Shown here piece by piece: positions 42,237-52,500 of a stretch of 64,000 nt of DNA. This stretch comes from Acidovorax sp. 107 (GTDB lineage Bacteria > Pseudomonadota > Gammaproteobacteria > Burkholderiales > Burkholderiaceae_C), in assembly GCF_003058055.1 (NCBI RefSeq), contig NZ_QBTZ01000001.1, positions 870,501 through 934,500 on the forward strand, in the 5' to 3' direction. The position numbers were made by a program, and so were the translations under genes. Position 1 is the first letter of the stretch. Each line of letters begins with the position of its first letter. The notes under the pieces are model-generated. The model was not told the origin of the DNA. It ran no database searches and was given only the letters and a program-made list of their open reading frames with translations.

Positions 42237-44903
42237 ATGAACGCCCTCACACCCCACGCCCTGCTGCAACAAGCCCCTGGCGCCCCGCTGGACGCCGACC
42301 CCGAAGAAACCGCCGAGTGGCGCGATGCCTTCCTGGCTCTCGTCGCCACCGAAGGCCCCGAGCGCGCGCGGCACATGCTGCAAGAGCTGGTGCGGGTGGC
42401 GCGCGCGCAGCGCATTGGCTGGCAGCCCGACCTGAACACGCCCTATGTGAACACCGTGGCGGTGCAGGACCAGCCCGTGTTCCCCGGCGACCTGGCCATC
42501 GAGGAGCGGGTGGCCTCCATCGTGCGCTGGAACGCGCTGGCCATGGTAGTGCGGGCCAACCAGGCGTATGGCGAGCTGGGCGGTCACATCGCCAGCTACG
42601 CCAGTGCGGCGGATCTGTTTGAGAGCGGCTTCAACCACTTCTTCCGCGCCCGCGAGGGGCTGGGCGAGGGGCAACACCGGGGCGATCTGGTGTTCTTTCA
42701 GCCGCACAGCGCGCCGGGTGTGTACGCGCGGGCGTTCCTCGAAGGCCGCTTGAGCGAGAAGGACCTGATGCATTACCGCCAGGAACTGACGGCCCCGGGC
42801 GCAGGCGCGCAAGGCCTGTCGAGCTACCCACACCCTTGGCTCATGCCGGATTTCTGGCAGTTTCCCACCGGGTCGATGGGCATCGGCCCCATCAGCAGCA
42901 TCTACCACGCGCGGTTCATGCGCTACCTCACGCACCGCAACCTGCTCGACTGTTCCGCGCGCAAGGTGTGGGGCGTGTTTGGCGACGGCGAGATGGACGA
43001 GCCCGAGAGCATGAGCGCGCTGACCCTGGCCGCGCGAGAGGGTCTCGATAACTTGGTGTGGGTGGTCAACTGCAACCTGCAGCGCCTGGACGGCCCGGTG
43101 CGCGGCAACGGCCGCATCATCGACGAGCTGGAGCGCTTGTTTGCGGGCGCGGGCTGGAACGTAGTCAAACTGGTCTGGGGCAGCGACTGGGACGGCCTGT
43201 TCGCCCGCGACCTGACCGGCGCGCTGGTGCGCACGCTGCAAGGCACGGTGGACGGGCAAATGCAGACCTTTGCCGCCAAGGACGGGCGCTTCAACCGCGA
43301 CAACTTCTTTGGCCAGAACCCGGAGCTGGCGGCCCTGGCACAGGGCATGACGGACGAGCAGATCGACCGCTTGAAGCGTGGGGGCCACGACCTGGTGAAG
43401 ATCCACGCCGCGTACGCCGCCGCCGCTGCGCACAAGGGCCAGCCCACCGTGATCCTGGCCCACACCAAGAAGGGCTACGGCATGGGCACTGCCGGCCAGG
43501 GCAAGATGACCACGCACAGCCAGAAGAAGCTGGACGAGACCGACCTCATCGAATTCCGCAACCGCTTCAACCTGCCTTTGAGTGATGAGCAGGCGACGAG
43601 CCTCGCTTTCTACAAGCCTGCCGAAGACAGCGCCGAGATGCGCTACCTGCGCAGCCACCGCGATGCACTGGGCGGCTACCTGCCGCGCCGCGACACCACC
43701 TGCGACGCGCTGCCCGTGCCTGCCATCGAGAGCTACGCGCAGTTTGCGCTGCAAGCTGATGGCAAGGAAATGAGCACCACCATGGCCTTTGTGCGCATGC
43801 TGGGCTCATTGCTCAAGGACGCCACGCTGGGCCCGCGCATCGTCCCCATCGTGGCCGACGAAGCGCGCACCTTCGGCATGGCCAATCTGTTCAAACAGGT
43901 GGGCATCTACAGCAGCGTGGGCCAGCGCTACGCGCCCGAGGACATCGGCTCGGTGCTGAGCTACCGTGAGGCGCTGGACGGCCAGATTCTGGAAGAAGGC
44001 ATCAGCGAGGCGGGCGCCATCGCCAGCTGGACGGCGGCCGCCACCAGCTACAGCGTGCACGGCCTGGCCATGCTGCCTTTCTACATCTACTACTCCATGT
44101 TCGGCTTCCAGCGCGTGGGCGACGCCATCTGGGCCGCTGCAGACCAGCGTGCGCGCGGCTTTTTGCTGGGCGCCACCTCGGGCCGCACCACGCTGGGCGG
44201 CGAGGGCCTGCAGCACCAGGACGGCAGCAGCCATTTGGTGGCGGCCACGATCCCCAACTGCAAGGCCTACGACCCGGCCTATGCGGGCGAGATGGCTGTC
44301 ATCATCGACGCCGGCATGCGCGAGATGGTGGCCGAGCAACGCGACGTTTTCTACTACGTAACGCTGATGAACGAGAACTACGCCCAGCCCGACTTGCCTG
44401 CCGATGCGGCAGAGGGTGTGCTGCGTGGTTGCTATCTTTTTAGGAGCTACTCAGGCAATTTGCACCAGCGCGACAGCGCGATTTCGTCCAAAGCTGTAAC
44501 GCTGATGGGCTCTGGTGCCATCCTGACGGAGGTGGTCAAAGCCGCCGAGCAACTCGCCAGCGAGGGTGTGGACGTGACCGTGCTCAGCGTCACCAGCTGG
44601 AGCGAGCTGGCCCGCGATGGTGTGGCCTGCGAACAGCGCTGGCTGACGGGCCATGCCCAGCCTGGTCCCGCATGGCTGACCCGGCAACTGGCCCCAACCC
44701 GTGGACCGGTGATCGCCGCCACCGACTACGTACGCGCCGTGCCCGAGACGGTGCGCGCGTTCATCCCCGAAGGCCGCAAGTACATCACCTTGGGCACCGA
44801 CGGCTTTGGTCGCAGTGACACGCGGGCGGCGCTGAGGCAGTTTTTTTGGGTGGATGCTGCGAGCGTGGCCCAGGCCGCGCGGCGCGCGCTGGCTGCTGGC
44901 TGA
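42237..44903 (+). CDS. aceE: Pyruvate dehydrogenase E1, homodimeric (AceE type)
   Basis: 888 aa, the usual length of homodimeric AceE. It has the THDP-binding block VFGDGEMDEPESMSALTLAAREG followed by NCNLQRLDGPVRGNG, the GHDLVKIHAAY loop, and a C-terminal transketolase-like domain (VTVLSVTSWSELARDG). No E2 or E3 genes lie nearby and an Lrp regulator faces it, so it may be a second, amino-acid-linked 2-oxoacid dehydrogenase E1 rather than the main enzyme. Between GCYLF and AVTLMGSGAIL it has roughly ten extra residues compared with E. coli AceE (by memory), encoded by a repeat family A copy. Confidence 0.88.
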   Translation: MNALTPHALLQQAPGAPLDADPEETAEWRDAFLALVATEGPERARHMLQELVRVARAQRIGWQPDLNTPYVNTVAVQDQPVFPGDLAIEERVASIVRWNALAMVVRANQAYGELGGHIASYASAADLFESGFNHFFRAREGLGEGQHRGDLVFFQPHSAPGVYARAFLEGRLSEKDLMHYRQELTAPGAGAQGLSSYPHPWLMPDFWQFPTGSMGIGPISSIYHARFMRYLTHRNLLDCSARKVWGVFGDGEMDEPESMSALTLAAREGLDNLVWVVNCNLQRLDGPVRGNGRIIDELERLFAGAGWNVVKLVWGSDWDGLFARDLTGALVRTLQGTVDGQMQTFAAKDGRFNRDNFFGQNPELAALAQGMTDEQIDRLKRGGHDLVKIHAAYAAAAAHKGQPTVILAHTKKGYGMGTAGQGKMTTHSQKKLDETDLIEFRNRFNLPLSDEQATSLAFYKPAEDSAEMRYLRSHRDALGGYLPRRDTTCDALPVPAIESYAQFALQADGKEMSTTMAFVRMLGSLLKDATLGPRIVPIVADEARTFGMANLFKQVGIYSSVGQRYAPEDIGSVLSYREALDGQILEEGISEAGAIASWTAAATSYSVHGLAMLPFYIYYSMFGFQRVGDAIWAAADQRARGFLLGATSGRTTLGGEGLQHQDGSSHLVAATIPNCKAYDPAYAGEMAVIIDAGMREMVAEQRDVFYYVTLMNENYAQPDLPADAAEGVLRGCYLFRSYSGNLHQRDSAISSKAVTLMGSGAILTEVVKAAEQLASEGVDVTVLSVTSWSELARDGVACEQRWLTGHAQPGPAWLTRQLAPTRGPVIAATDYVRAVPETVRAFIPEGRKYITLGTDGFGRSDTRAALRQFFWVDAASVAQAARRALAAG
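44428..44495. repeat. Dispersed repeat family A inside the aceE-like gene
   Basis: TTGCTATCTTTTTAGGAGCT followed by ACTCAGGCA matches the reverse complement of the intergenic copy at 4485-4551 (AGCTACTCAGGCA shared), and both end with TTCG..CCAAA. It stays in frame and encodes the SYSGNLHQRDSAISS stretch of the protein. Confidence 0.65.
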
Positions 44904-45049
44904 TGACGGGCCGGGCGCTGCACGAGCGCCTGTCGTCGTTTTGCCTGGCCTCCCGCTCTGTGGCCGGAGGGCTGCGGGGGTGGGGTGAACGCCATTGTCC
45001 AATCTCGCCCAGGCTTCCTACAATGGTCCAGCAACCGTGAGAGGGCGCC

Positions 45050-45283
45050 ATGGCACATGTCATCTGGGACCATAACCCGCCGACCACCTGGATAGCCAAC
45101 GTGGACGGGCAAGCACTTTGCTCCATCAAGCGCAAAGACATTGGCGGGTGGACCGCCGCCTGGACAGACGACCGCCTGTGGCCGCCGCCCGCCCATCTGC
45201 CCAAGGCCATGGCGCAGCCCACCCAGTTTTTCAGCAGTCTGGAAGAAGCCAAGCAGGCGGTGGAAAATGCTCTGGGGGCTTGA
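45050..45283 (+). CDS. Small hypothetical protein
   Basis: 77 aa. Starts MAHVIWDHNPPTTWIANVDG and contains GGWTAAWTDDRLWPPP, then a C-terminal helix SSLEEAKQAVENALG. Tryptophan-rich, no signal peptide or membrane segment. GAGAGGGCGCC precedes the ATG. No family recognised. Confidence 0.65.
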   Translation: MAHVIWDHNPPTTWIANVDGQALCSIKRKDIGGWTAAWTDDRLWPPPAHLPKAMAQPTQFFSSLEEAKQAVENALGA

Positions 45284-45403
45284 GGCGGTGCCCTGGAGCA
45301 CTGCTGCAGTCTGAGTGACTGCGCTTGCGTGTACCGGCGGCGGCAAGCGCAAGGCTTCCAACCAATGTATGAGGGGCGTGGGCCCCTACGCATGCGGCCA
45401 AGC

Positions 45404-46228
45404 TCAGCCCGCAGGGCGCTGGAAAAATGCATCCAGCACCGGCATCAGCCCCGGAAACTCCTGGGCAAACCGTTCGCGGTTCACAAAGTACGCCTCGCAG
45501 GCCACGGCAAAGAACTCGGATGGCGAGGTGGCGCCGTACGCGTCCAGCCAGGGCCGGTCGGCGCCGAAGCGCTCGGCCATGATCACGCGTTCGCGAAACT
45601 GTTCGTAGGCGGGCTCCCACGCTGCCCACCACGCCTCGTAGGCCGCCCGGCCGGTGCGTGTGCCCATGAAGCCTGCAGGCAAGGGCGGGCAGCCGTTGGG
45701 CTGGCCATTTTTCATATCGAGCTTGTGCACAAACTCGTGCACCACCACGTTGTGGCCGCGCGCCGTGTTCTCGGTGGCGTTGCTCACATGCTGCCAGCTG
45801 AGCATGATGGGACCGCGCTCCATGGCCTCGCCCAGCAGTACCTGGGTGTGCTCGTGCACCACGCCCGCTTCGTCCATCGTCTGGCGGCGCGCCACGGCTT
45901 CGCCGGGGTGCAGCACGATGCCCACAAAATCGTCGTACCAGCCGAGCGCCTTGGCAGGGTCGCTCCAGTGCAGCAGGGGCAGGCAGGCCTGCGCGGCAAT
46001 GTCGATGGCCATGGCGTCGGTCACCTCCAGACCATGGGCGCCGTGGAATTCCTTGTGGTGCAAAAAGAGGGCGCTCAGCACGCGCAGTTTGGCTTGGTCG
46101 TGCAGCGACAGCGCGGCCAGAAACGGGTAGCGCTGCACGGTCTGCAGCCACAGCGTGGCGGAGATGTCTGGCACCGGGGCCACGGTGGCGCGCACGCGGC
46201 GCCAGAGGCGGTTGAGCAAGGGGGGCAT
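45404..46228 (-). CDS. mtfA: Zinc-dependent peptidase MtfA
   Basis: 274 aa from the ATG at 46228 (MPPLLNRLWRRVRAT). VVVHEFVHKLDMKNGQPNGCPPLP contains the HExxH zinc site and the downstream MtfA pattern; SPSEFFAVACEAYFVN supplies the third ligand Glu. In E. coli MtfA binds the repressor Mlc and so affects glucose uptake. The longer frame to 46357 crosses into lpxH and was rejected. Confidence 0.9.
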   Translation of the reverse strand: MPPLLNRLWRRVRATVAPVPDISATLWLQTVQRYPFLAALSLHDQAKLRVLSALFLHHKEFHGAHGLEVTDAMAIDIAAQACLPLLHWSDPAKALGWYDDFVGIVLHPGEAVARRQTMDEAGVVHEHTQVLLGEAMERGPIMLSWQHVSNATENTARGHNVVVHEFVHKLDMKNGQPNGCPPLPAGFMGTRTGRAAYEAWWAAWEPAYEQFRERVIMAERFGADRPWLDAYGATSPSEFFAVACEAYFVNRERFAQEFPGLMPVLDAFFQRPAG

Positions 46229-46274
46229 TGCGATCGGGCTGCGGGAGGTGAGCCCGCTCAGTTCATGACCGCTG

Positions 46275-47066
46275 TTACTTGGGGGCCAAGGACAGCCGTT
46301 CCAAGCCCGCGCTGGACAAACGCAGTGTTTCCAGACGGGGGGGCAATGCCGCAGCATCCCAGTCGCTCAGCACCACACGCTGCAGCCCTGGGGTCAGCAC
46401 ATGGTTGGCCGGCCGGTGGGTGTGGCCGTGGATGAGGGTGTGGGCGCCAGCGGCCTGCAGCCACGCGATGGCGGCAGGCGTGTCCACGTCGGCATACGTG
46501 GCTCCCGACTGCTTGCGTGCCTCGCTTTCTTGGCGAATGCCACGCGCCTGCACCCGGCGCGTGGCCAGGGGCAGGGCCAGAAACTGCTGCTGCCAGTCGG
46601 CGCTACGGGCCTGCAGGCGAAAGCGCTGGTAGTCCACGTCGTCCAGGCACAGCAGGTCGCCGTGGCTCAGTACATACCGGTGACCGCCAAAGTCCAGGAC
46701 CGTAGGGTCTGCCAAGCCGGTGATGCCGCACGCGGCCAGGAAGGCAGTGCCCGCCAGAAAATCGCGGTTGCCGTGCATGAAATACACCGGCAGGCGCTGT
46801 GAGGCAACGCGCAGAAGTGCGCAACCCTGGGCCTCGAAGTTGCCGGGCTCGCGCATGGCATCGTCGCCCACCCACACCTCGAACAGGTCGCCCAGGATGA
46901 AGAGGGCGTCTGCCGGAGTGCTCTCCAGATACTGCTGGAATGCGGCCACGGTGGCGGGCTCGCTGGCCTGCAGGTGCAGGTCTGAAATGAAATCGACCGT
47001 GCGCCAGTGCGGTGGAGCGGCAAGCTCCTCGAACGGGGGCACGGTCGTCAACGGGGCGGCAGTCAA
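46275..47066 (-). CDS. lpxH: UDP-2,3-diacylglucosamine diphosphatase
   Basis: 263 aa calcineurin-like phosphoesterase. Metal motifs DFISDLHL, FILGDLFEVWVGDD, FMHGNRDFL, LSHGDLLCLDDVDYQRFR and IHGHTHRP are all present. It hydrolyses UDP-2,3-diacylglucosamine to lipid X in lipid A synthesis at the inner membrane. About 15 residues longer at the N-terminus than E. coli LpxH. It lies downstream of ppiB, probably in one operon with ppiA. Confidence 0.93.
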   Translation of the reverse strand: MTAAPLTTVPPFEELAAPPHWRTVDFISDLHLQASEPATVAAFQQYLESTPADALFILGDLFEVWVGDDAMREPGNFEAQGCALLRVASQRLPVYFMHGNRDFLAGTAFLAACGITGLADPTVLDFGGHRYVLSHGDLLCLDDVDYQRFRLQARSADWQQQFLALPLATRRVQARGIRQESEARKQSGATYADVDTPAAIAWLQAAGAHTLIHGHTHRPANHVLTPGLQRVVLSDWDAAALPPRLETLRLSSAGLERLSLAPK

Positions 47067-47087
47067 GGCCCGGATCAGGCGGTGGAT

Positions 47088-47615
47088 TTACAGGGCCACG
47101 GCCTTGTCGATCACGACGGCGTCAAAAGGCACGTCGTCATGGAAGCCCTTGCGTGTGGTGCGCACGGCCTTGATGGCGTCCACCACGTCCTGGCCCTTCA
47201 CGACCTTGCCGAACACGGCATAGCCCCAGCCTTGGGCAGTGGGCGAGCTGTGGTTCAGGAAGGCGTTGTCCACCGTGTTGATGAAGAACTGCGCGGTGGC
47301 GCTGTGGGGATCGCCGGTGCGCGCCATGGCCAGGGTGTACTTGTCGTTCTTCAGACCGTTCTGGGCTTCGTTCTCGATGGGGGCCTGGGTTTCCTTTTGC
47401 TTCATGTCGGCTGTCATGCCGCCGCCCTGGATCATGAAGTTCTTGATCACGCGGTGGAACACGGTGCCGTTGTAGAAGCCACTGTTCACGTAGCTCAGGA
47501 AGTTGGCCGCGGACTTGGGGGCTTTCTCGGCGTCCAGCTCGATGGTGATCACGCCTTGGGTGGCCGTTTCGGCCACGTTGATGGTCACGTGGAGTTCAAC
47601 TTGTGGATTGCTCAT
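47088..47615 (-). CDS. ppiB: Peptidyl-prolyl cis-trans isomerase B (cytosolic cyclophilin)
   Basis: 175 aa cyclophilin without signal peptide. [36 protein letters not shown] holds the FHRVI and QGGG motifs, and [21 protein letters not shown] the active-site Q-F-F-I-N. Catalyses proline isomerisation in protein folding. Preceded on the same strand by a periplasmic paralogue. Confidence 0.93.
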   Translation of the reverse strand: MSNPQVELHVTINVAETATQGVITIELDAEKAPKSAANFLSYVNSGFYNGTVFHRVIKNFMIQGGGMTADMKQKETQAPIENEAQNGLKNDKYTLAMARTGDPHSATAQFFINTVDNAFLNHSSPTAQGWGYAVFGKVVKGQDVVDAIKAVRTTRKGFHDDVPFDAVVIDKAVAL

Positions 47616-47637
47616 TGCAGTGCTTTCTTCAAAAAAT

Positions 47638-48222
47638 TCACTTCACCACGGTGGCGGAGTTGATGGTGATGGGGGTGGTGGGCACGTTCTGGTGGCCGCC
47701 CTTGTTGCCGGTGGCCACGGCTTTGATCTTGTCGACCACGGCGGTGCCTTCCACCACCTTGCCGAACACGGCATAGCCGTGGCCGTCCGGGTTGGGGGCG
47801 TTGAGCATGGCGTTGTCCTTCACGTTGATGAAGAACTGCGATGTGGCCGAGTTGGGATCGCCAGTGCGGGCCATGGCGATGGTGTAGGTATCGTTCTTGA
47901 GGCCGTTCTTGGCTTCGAGCGGAATGGGAGCCTTGGTGGGCTTTTGCTGCATGTCGGGAGTGAAGCCGCCACCCTGGATCATGAAGCCGTCGATCACGCG
48001 GTGGAAGATGGTTCCGTCGTAGTGCTTGCTGTTCACGTAGGCCAGAAAGTTCTCGACCGTCTTGGGGGCCTTGGCGGCGTCAAGCTGTACCACGATGTCA
48101 CCCATCGACGTGGCCAGCTTGACCTTGGCGGTATCCTGCGCCTGGACCGGGGATGCTACCGAAAATATAGCTGCCAGGGCAATTCCGGCAAGCGCTATGG
48201 ACGATTTTCTTTTGGAAATCAT
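47638..48222 (-). CDS. ppiA: Peptidyl-prolyl cis-trans isomerase A (periplasmic cyclophilin)
   Basis: 194 aa with a Sec signal ([20 protein letters not shown]). The mature cyclophilin domain repeats the motifs of its neighbour: [20 protein letters not shown] and [21 protein letters not shown]. The pair with ppiB, 22 nt apart, looks like a tandem duplication with one copy exported. AAGGAG precedes the ATG. Confidence 0.92.
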   Translation of the reverse strand: MISKRKSSIALAGIALAAIFSVASPVQAQDTAKVKLATSMGDIVVQLDAAKAPKTVENFLAYVNSKHYDGTIFHRVIDGFMIQGGGFTPDMQQKPTKAPIPLEAKNGLKNDTYTIAMARTGDPNSATSQFFINVKDNAMLNAPNPDGHGYAVFGKVVEGTAVVDKIKAVATGNKGGHQNVPTTPITINSATVVK

Positions 48223-48365
48223 GCAGAACTCCTTATGTGAATAGGTGCCTCGAACCGAGGGTTTTCCGGTCCGGCGAAGGGCAAGGCAGCGCTGAAGTTA
48301 CCACCGGTGCGCCAGCCCGACAGGCGGCAAGGCCGCAAGCCCCCTGGCTACGGGCGGATGTCAGG

Positions 48366-48929
48366 TCAGGGGCGCGAGGCTACGGGCTTGGTCGCGGCAC
48401 GCGAAGCCGTGGGCTGGAACACATCGCGCAGCTTGGCCTGTTTCGATCTGACCGTGGGGTTGTTGGCCTCAAGCTGTTGGGCCTTGCCGTAGGACTCGTA
48501 GGCCAGCCGGGCGTAGATGTCGCCCATATTCTCGTGTGCAGCCGCGTAAGCGGGGTTGTTGCGCACGGCCATTTCCAGCGCGGTGCGGGCCTTGTCCAGC
48601 TGGTTCTGGTTGGCATACAGCACGGCGAGGTTGTTGTAGGGCTCGGGCAGCTCCGGGTACTCTTCGGTGAGCTTGGTGAAGGTGACGATGGCATCGGCCT
48701 GCTTGCCGGAATCTGTCTGCGCCACGCCGCGCAGGAAGCGCAGTTGCGGGTCACGCGGGTTGGTTGCCAGGCGCTCGTCGGCCTTGGTCAGTGCGTCCGC
48801 CGCCTTGCCCGCCTTGAGCAATTGGGTGATATCGGCGTAGTCGTCTGCATGGACCGCGCCCGCGCCCATCAGGGCGGTCAGTGCCAGGAGGCGCAAGAGG
48901 CGTGGGAGGGTGCGTCGGACTTGCTTCAT
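48366..48929 (-). CDS. TPR-repeat periplasmic protein
   Basis: 187 aa from the ATG at 48929 (MKQVRRTLPRLLRLLALTALMGAGAVHA), which gives a clean signal peptide. At least three tetratricopeptide repeats follow: DADRRLATNP-like unit, PELPEPYNNLAVLYANQNQLDKARTALEMAV and AYAAAHENMGDIYARLAYESYGKAQQL. It is the first gene of a minus-strand run with ppiA, ppiB and lpxH and is divergent from cysS. Role unknown, probably a protein-interaction scaffold. Confidence 0.82.
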   Translation of the reverse strand: MKQVRRTLPRLLRLLALTALMGAGAVHADDYADITQLLKAGKAADALTKADERLATNPRDPQLRFLRGVAQTDSGKQADAIVTFTKLTEEYPELPEPYNNLAVLYANQNQLDKARTALEMAVRNNPAYAAAHENMGDIYARLAYESYGKAQQLEANNPTVRSKQAKLRDVFQPTASRAATKPVASRP

Positions 48930-49149
48930 GGGGGGTACCAGGGAGTTGGGCGGCTGCCAGCCCGGGCGGGGGCTTATACTGCGGCGGATTGTAGCTGAGG
49001 GGGTTGTCATGACGGTACGCTGTTGCCGCTGGTGATTTTGCTGGACGCCCCTTGCCGGGCCACCCCCTTCCAAGGGACTCGTTCCGCTGCTGCCGGGTGA
49101 ATTTCTGTCTCTCACCCACCCCCATCAAGTCTCCCGTTACTGAAATCCC

Positions 49150-50532
49150 ATGAGTTTGCGCATCTACAACACGCTGTCGCGTGCATTGGAGGACTTTTCC
49201 CCGCTCGAACCCGGCCACGTGCGCATGTATGTGTGCGGCATGACCATCTATGACCTGTGCCATATCGGCCACGCCCGCATGATGATGGCGTTTGACGTGG
49301 TGCAGCGCTGGCTCAAGGCCAGCGGGCTGCGTGTGACCTACGTGCGCAACATCACCGACATTGACGACAAGATCATCAAGCGCGCGCTGGAGCGGGGCAT
49401 CACCATCCGCCAGCTCACCGACGAGATGATTGCGGCCATGCACCAGGACATCGGCCTGCTGGGTATCGAGCCGCCCTCGGTCGAGCCCCGCGCCACCGAA
49501 TACGTGCCCCAGATGCTCTCGCTCATCGGCCAGCTCGAAGGAAAGGGCCTGGCCTATCGCGCGAGCAATGGCGATGTGAACTATTCCGTGCGCAAGTTCG
49601 ACGGCTACGGCAAGCTGTCGGGCAAGTCGCTGGATGAGCTGCGTGCCGGCGAGCGCGTGGCCGTGCTGGATGGCAAGGAAGACCCGCTGGACTTTGTATT
49701 GTGGAAGTCCGCCAAGGCCGAGGAGCCGCCCGAGGCCAAGTGGGACAGCGCTTTTGGCGCTGGCCGCCCCGGCTGGCACATCGAATGCTCGGCCATGAGC
49801 TGCGCGACGCTGGGGGAGACCTTTGACATCCACGGCGGCGGCGCGGACCTGCAGTTTCCGCACCACGAAAACGAGATTGCCCAGAGCGAAGGCGCCACCG
49901 GCAAGCCGCTGGCGAAGTTCTGGGTGCACAACGGCTTCGTGCGCGTGGACAACGAAAAGATGTCCAAGAGCATGGGCAACTTTTTCACCATCCGCGATGT
50001 GCTCCAGCAGTACGACGCGGAGACCGTGCGTTTCTTTATCGTGCGCGCCCATTACCGCAGCGCGCTCAACTACAGCGATGCCCACCTGGACGACGCCCGC
50101 CAGGCTCTCAAGCGTCTGTACACCGCGCTGAGCCTGGTGACCCCAGCCGACGTGGCCTCCATCGACTGGAGCAACCCCTACGCAGCCCGCTTCAAGGCTG
50201 CCATGGATGAAGACTTTGGCACCCCCGAGGCTGTGGCTGTGCTGTTTGAATTGGCGGGCGAGGTCAACAAGACCCGGTCGGCCGGTCTGGCGGGGCTGCT
50301 CAAGGCACTGGGTGGCTGCCTGGGGCTGTTGCAGGGCAATCCCCAGGCCTTCCTGCAGGCGGGCGCTGCGGGTTTGGATGAGGCCGAGATTCAGGCCCAG
50401 ATTGCCGCCCGCGCGGCTGCCAAGGCGGCCAAGAACTTTGCCGAGGCCGACCGCATCCGGCAGGCGCTGCTGGCGCAGGGCGTCGTGCTCAAGGACTCTG
50501 CCGCAGGCACGACCTGGGAAGCCGCACAGTGA
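49150..50532 (+). CDS. cysS: Cysteinyl-tRNA synthetase
   Basis: 460 aa class I synthetase. [20 protein letters not shown] contains the zinc Cys and the HIGH motif, WHIECSAMS and [10 protein letters not shown] supply the remaining zinc ligands, and [10 protein letters not shown] is the KMSKS loop. Charges tRNA-Cys. It heads a plus-strand run with the DNA glycosylase and accA. Confidence 0.97.
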   Translation: MSLRIYNTLSRALEDFSPLEPGHVRMYVCGMTIYDLCHIGHARMMMAFDVVQRWLKASGLRVTYVRNITDIDDKIIKRALERGITIRQLTDEMIAAMHQDIGLLGIEPPSVEPRATEYVPQMLSLIGQLEGKGLAYRASNGDVNYSVRKFDGYGKLSGKSLDELRAGERVAVLDGKEDPLDFVLWKSAKAEEPPEAKWDSAFGAGRPGWHIECSAMSCATLGETFDIHGGGADLQFPHHENEIAQSEGATGKPLAKFWVHNGFVRVDNEKMSKSMGNFFTIRDVLQQYDAETVRFFIVRAHYRSALNYSDAHLDDARQALKRLYTALSLVTPADVASIDWSNPYAARFKAAMDEDFGTPEAVAVLFELAGEVNKTRSAGLAGLLKALGGCLGLLQGNPQAFLQAGAAGLDEAEIQAQIAARAAAKAAKNFAEADRIRQALLAQGVVLKDSAAGTTWEAAQ

Positions 50533-50534
50533 GC

Positions 50535-50606
50535 CACGTTTTCATGCCAAATATGCCGGTAGTGCAGGTAGGGTAAGCAGTGGCAGCTTCTAAAAAGATA
50601 GCAAGC
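50535..50606. repeat. Dispersed repeat family A at the start of the DNA glycosylase gene
   Basis: The reverse complement contains TTGCTATCTTTTTAGAAGCT, which matches 19 of 20 bases of TTGCTATCTTTTTAGGAGCT in the aceE copy, and ends toward CATATTTGGCATGAA. The glycosylase GTG at 50580 lies inside it, so the first residues (AASKKIAS) come from the repeat. Confidence 0.6.
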
Positions 50607-51251
50607 GATGCGCTGGCAAACGAGCCAGTGATCGCCACGCCCGACTACTGGGCCGAGGCTTGCAAGCACCTGATGAAGAAGGACCGGGTGATGAAGCGCC
50701 TGATCCCACAGTTTGGCGATGCCGCGCTGCAGACCAAGGGCGATCCCTTCATCACGCTGGCGCGGTCCATCGTGGGTCAGCAAGTCTCCGTGAAGGCTGC
50801 TCAGACGGTGTGGGAGCGTTTTGCAACGCTGCCCCGCAGCATGAAGCCCGCCAGTGTGCTCAAGCTCAAGATCGACGACATGCGCGCCGCCGGCCTGTCA
50901 GCCCGCAAGGTGGACTACCTGGTGGACCTGGCCATGCACTTCGAGGGCGGCAAGCTGCACGTCAAGGACTGGGCCGCCATGGATGACGAGTCCATCATTG
51001 CCGAGCTGGTCGCCATCCGCGGCATTGGCCGCTGGACGGCCGAGATGTTTTTGATCTTCTATTTGATGCGACCCAATGTTTTGCCCCTCGACGACGTGGG
51101 GTTGATCAACGGTATCAGCCAGAATTACTTCTCTGGCGACCCCGTGAGCCGCAGCGACGCCCGCGAGGTGGCCGAGGCCTGGAAGCCCTGGTGCAGCGTC
51201 GCGACTTGGTATATTTGGCGGTCTCTGGACCCCCTGCCTGTGACCTATTGA
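50580..51251 (+). CDS. DNA-3-methyladenine glycosylase II family (HhH-GPD)
   Basis: 223 aa from a GTG at 50580. HhH-GPD fold: FITLARSIVGQQVSVKAAQTVWERF, then the hairpin IIAELVAIRGIGRWTAEMFLIF and the catalytic Asp in NVLPLDDVGLING. It removes alkylated purines from DNA in base-excision repair. It lacks the N-terminal domain of E. coli AlkA, like many short relatives. The N-terminal 16 residues derive from a dispersed repeat, so the ancestral start may have been further in. Confidence 0.88.
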   Translation: MAASKKIASDALANEPVIATPDYWAEACKHLMKKDRVMKRLIPQFGDAALQTKGDPFITLARSIVGQQVSVKAAQTVWERFATLPRSMKPASVLKLKIDDMRAAGLSARKVDYLVDLAMHFEGGKLHVKDWAAMDDESIIAELVAIRGIGRWTAEMFLIFYLMRPNVLPLDDVGLINGISQNYFSGDPVSRSDAREVAEAWKPWCSVATWYIWRSLDPLPVTY

Positions 51252-51329
51252 CACCATTGCAGGCACGCCGGTTACATTGCGTGCCATTCGTGGCAACCCC
51301 GCCGGGTGCGATCCCCTAGGAGAAAAACG

Positions 51330-52307
51330 TTGGCGAAAAAGACCTTTCTGGATTTCGAGCAGCCCATTGCCGAGCTGGAGTCCAAAATTGAAGAACTGCG
51401 CTACGTGCAGACCGAAAGTGCCGTCGATATCTCGGAAGAGATCGACCAGCTGAGCAAGAAGAGCCAGCAGCTCACCAAGGACATCTACAGCGAGTTGTCG
51501 CCCTGGCAGATCACCAAGATCGCCCGCCACCCCGAGCGCCCCTACACGCTCGACTACGTGCGCGACATCTTCACCGACTTCGTCGAGCTGCACGGCGATC
51601 GCCATTACGCAGACGATTTGTCTATCGTGGGTGGCCTTGCCCGCTTCAACGGCCATGCCTGCATGGTGTTGGGCCACCAGAAAGGGCGCGACACCAAGGA
51701 GCGCGCCATGCGCAACTTTGGCATGAGCAAGCCCGAGGGCTACCGCAAGGCCCTGCGCCTGATGAAGACGGCTGAGAAGTTCAAACTGCCCGTGTTCACC
51801 TTTGTGGACACGCCCGGCGCCTACCCAGGCATTGATGCCGAGGAGCGCGGCCAGTCCGAAGCCATCGGCCGTAACATCTTCGAGATGGCGCAGCTCGAAG
51901 TGCCCATCATCACCACCATCATTGGTGAAGGCGGCTCCGGCGGCGCCCTGGCCATCAGCGTGGCCGACCAGGTCGTGATGCTTCAGTACGCCATCTATTC
52001 GGTCATCAGCCCCGAAGGGTGTGCATCCATCCTCTGGAAGACCAGCGACAAGGCGCAAGACGCCGCAGACGCGCTGGGCATCACCGCCCACCGCCTCAAG
52101 GCCCTGGGCCTGGTGGACAAGATCGTGAACGAGCCCGTGGGCGGCGGACACCGCGACCACAAGCAGATGGCCGCCTTCCTCAAGCGCGCCCTGGGCGATG
52201 CCTTCCGTCAGGTGGCAGACCTCAAGACCAAGGACCTGCTGGATCGTCGCTACGAGCGCCTGCAAAGCTACGGCCGCTTCAGCGACACCAAGGCGGACGC
52301 CCGCTGA
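51330..52307 (+). CDS. accA: Acetyl-CoA carboxylase carboxyltransferase subunit alpha
   Basis: 325 aa from a TTG at 51330 with AGGAG at 51318-51322. The N-terminal helix ([22 protein letters not shown]) and the carboxyltransferase core ([59 protein letters not shown]) are those of AccA. With AccD it transfers CO2 from biotin to acetyl-CoA, the first step of fatty-acid synthesis. Followed by an intrinsic terminator. Confidence 0.96.
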   Translation: MAKKTFLDFEQPIAELESKIEELRYVQTESAVDISEEIDQLSKKSQQLTKDIYSELSPWQITKIARHPERPYTLDYVRDIFTDFVELHGDRHYADDLSIVGGLARFNGHACMVLGHQKGRDTKERAMRNFGMSKPEGYRKALRLMKTAEKFKLPVFTFVDTPGAYPGIDAEERGQSEAIGRNIFEMAQLEVPIITTIIGEGGSGGALAISVADQVVMLQYAIYSVISPEGCASILWKTSDKAQDAADALGITAHRLKALGLVDKIVNEPVGGGHRDHKQMAAFLKRALGDAFRQVADLKTKDLLDRRYERLQSYGRFSDTKADAR

Positions 52308-52367
52308 GCGCAGGTTTTCGGCCGACCCGTGTCGGCGCCGAATGCGCCAGCCTGGTGCTCCTCTAAT

Positions 52368-52394
52368 GGCCCTTCGGGGCCGTTGTTGTTTTTG
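52368..52394 (+). terminator. Intrinsic terminator of accA
   Basis: GGCCC (52368-52372) and GGGCC (52377-52381) flank a TTCG tetraloop, followed by GTTGTTGTTTTT. It lies about 60 nt after the accA stop. Confidence 0.8.
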
Positions 52395-52500
52395 ATGCCG
52401 AATCGCAGCGGCGGCGGACAGCGCCCCCCCTGGCGTAGAGACTGCTACTGGATGTAACATGCTCGAACACCGCCTGCGCGGGCGGTTCGAGGGGTGATCC

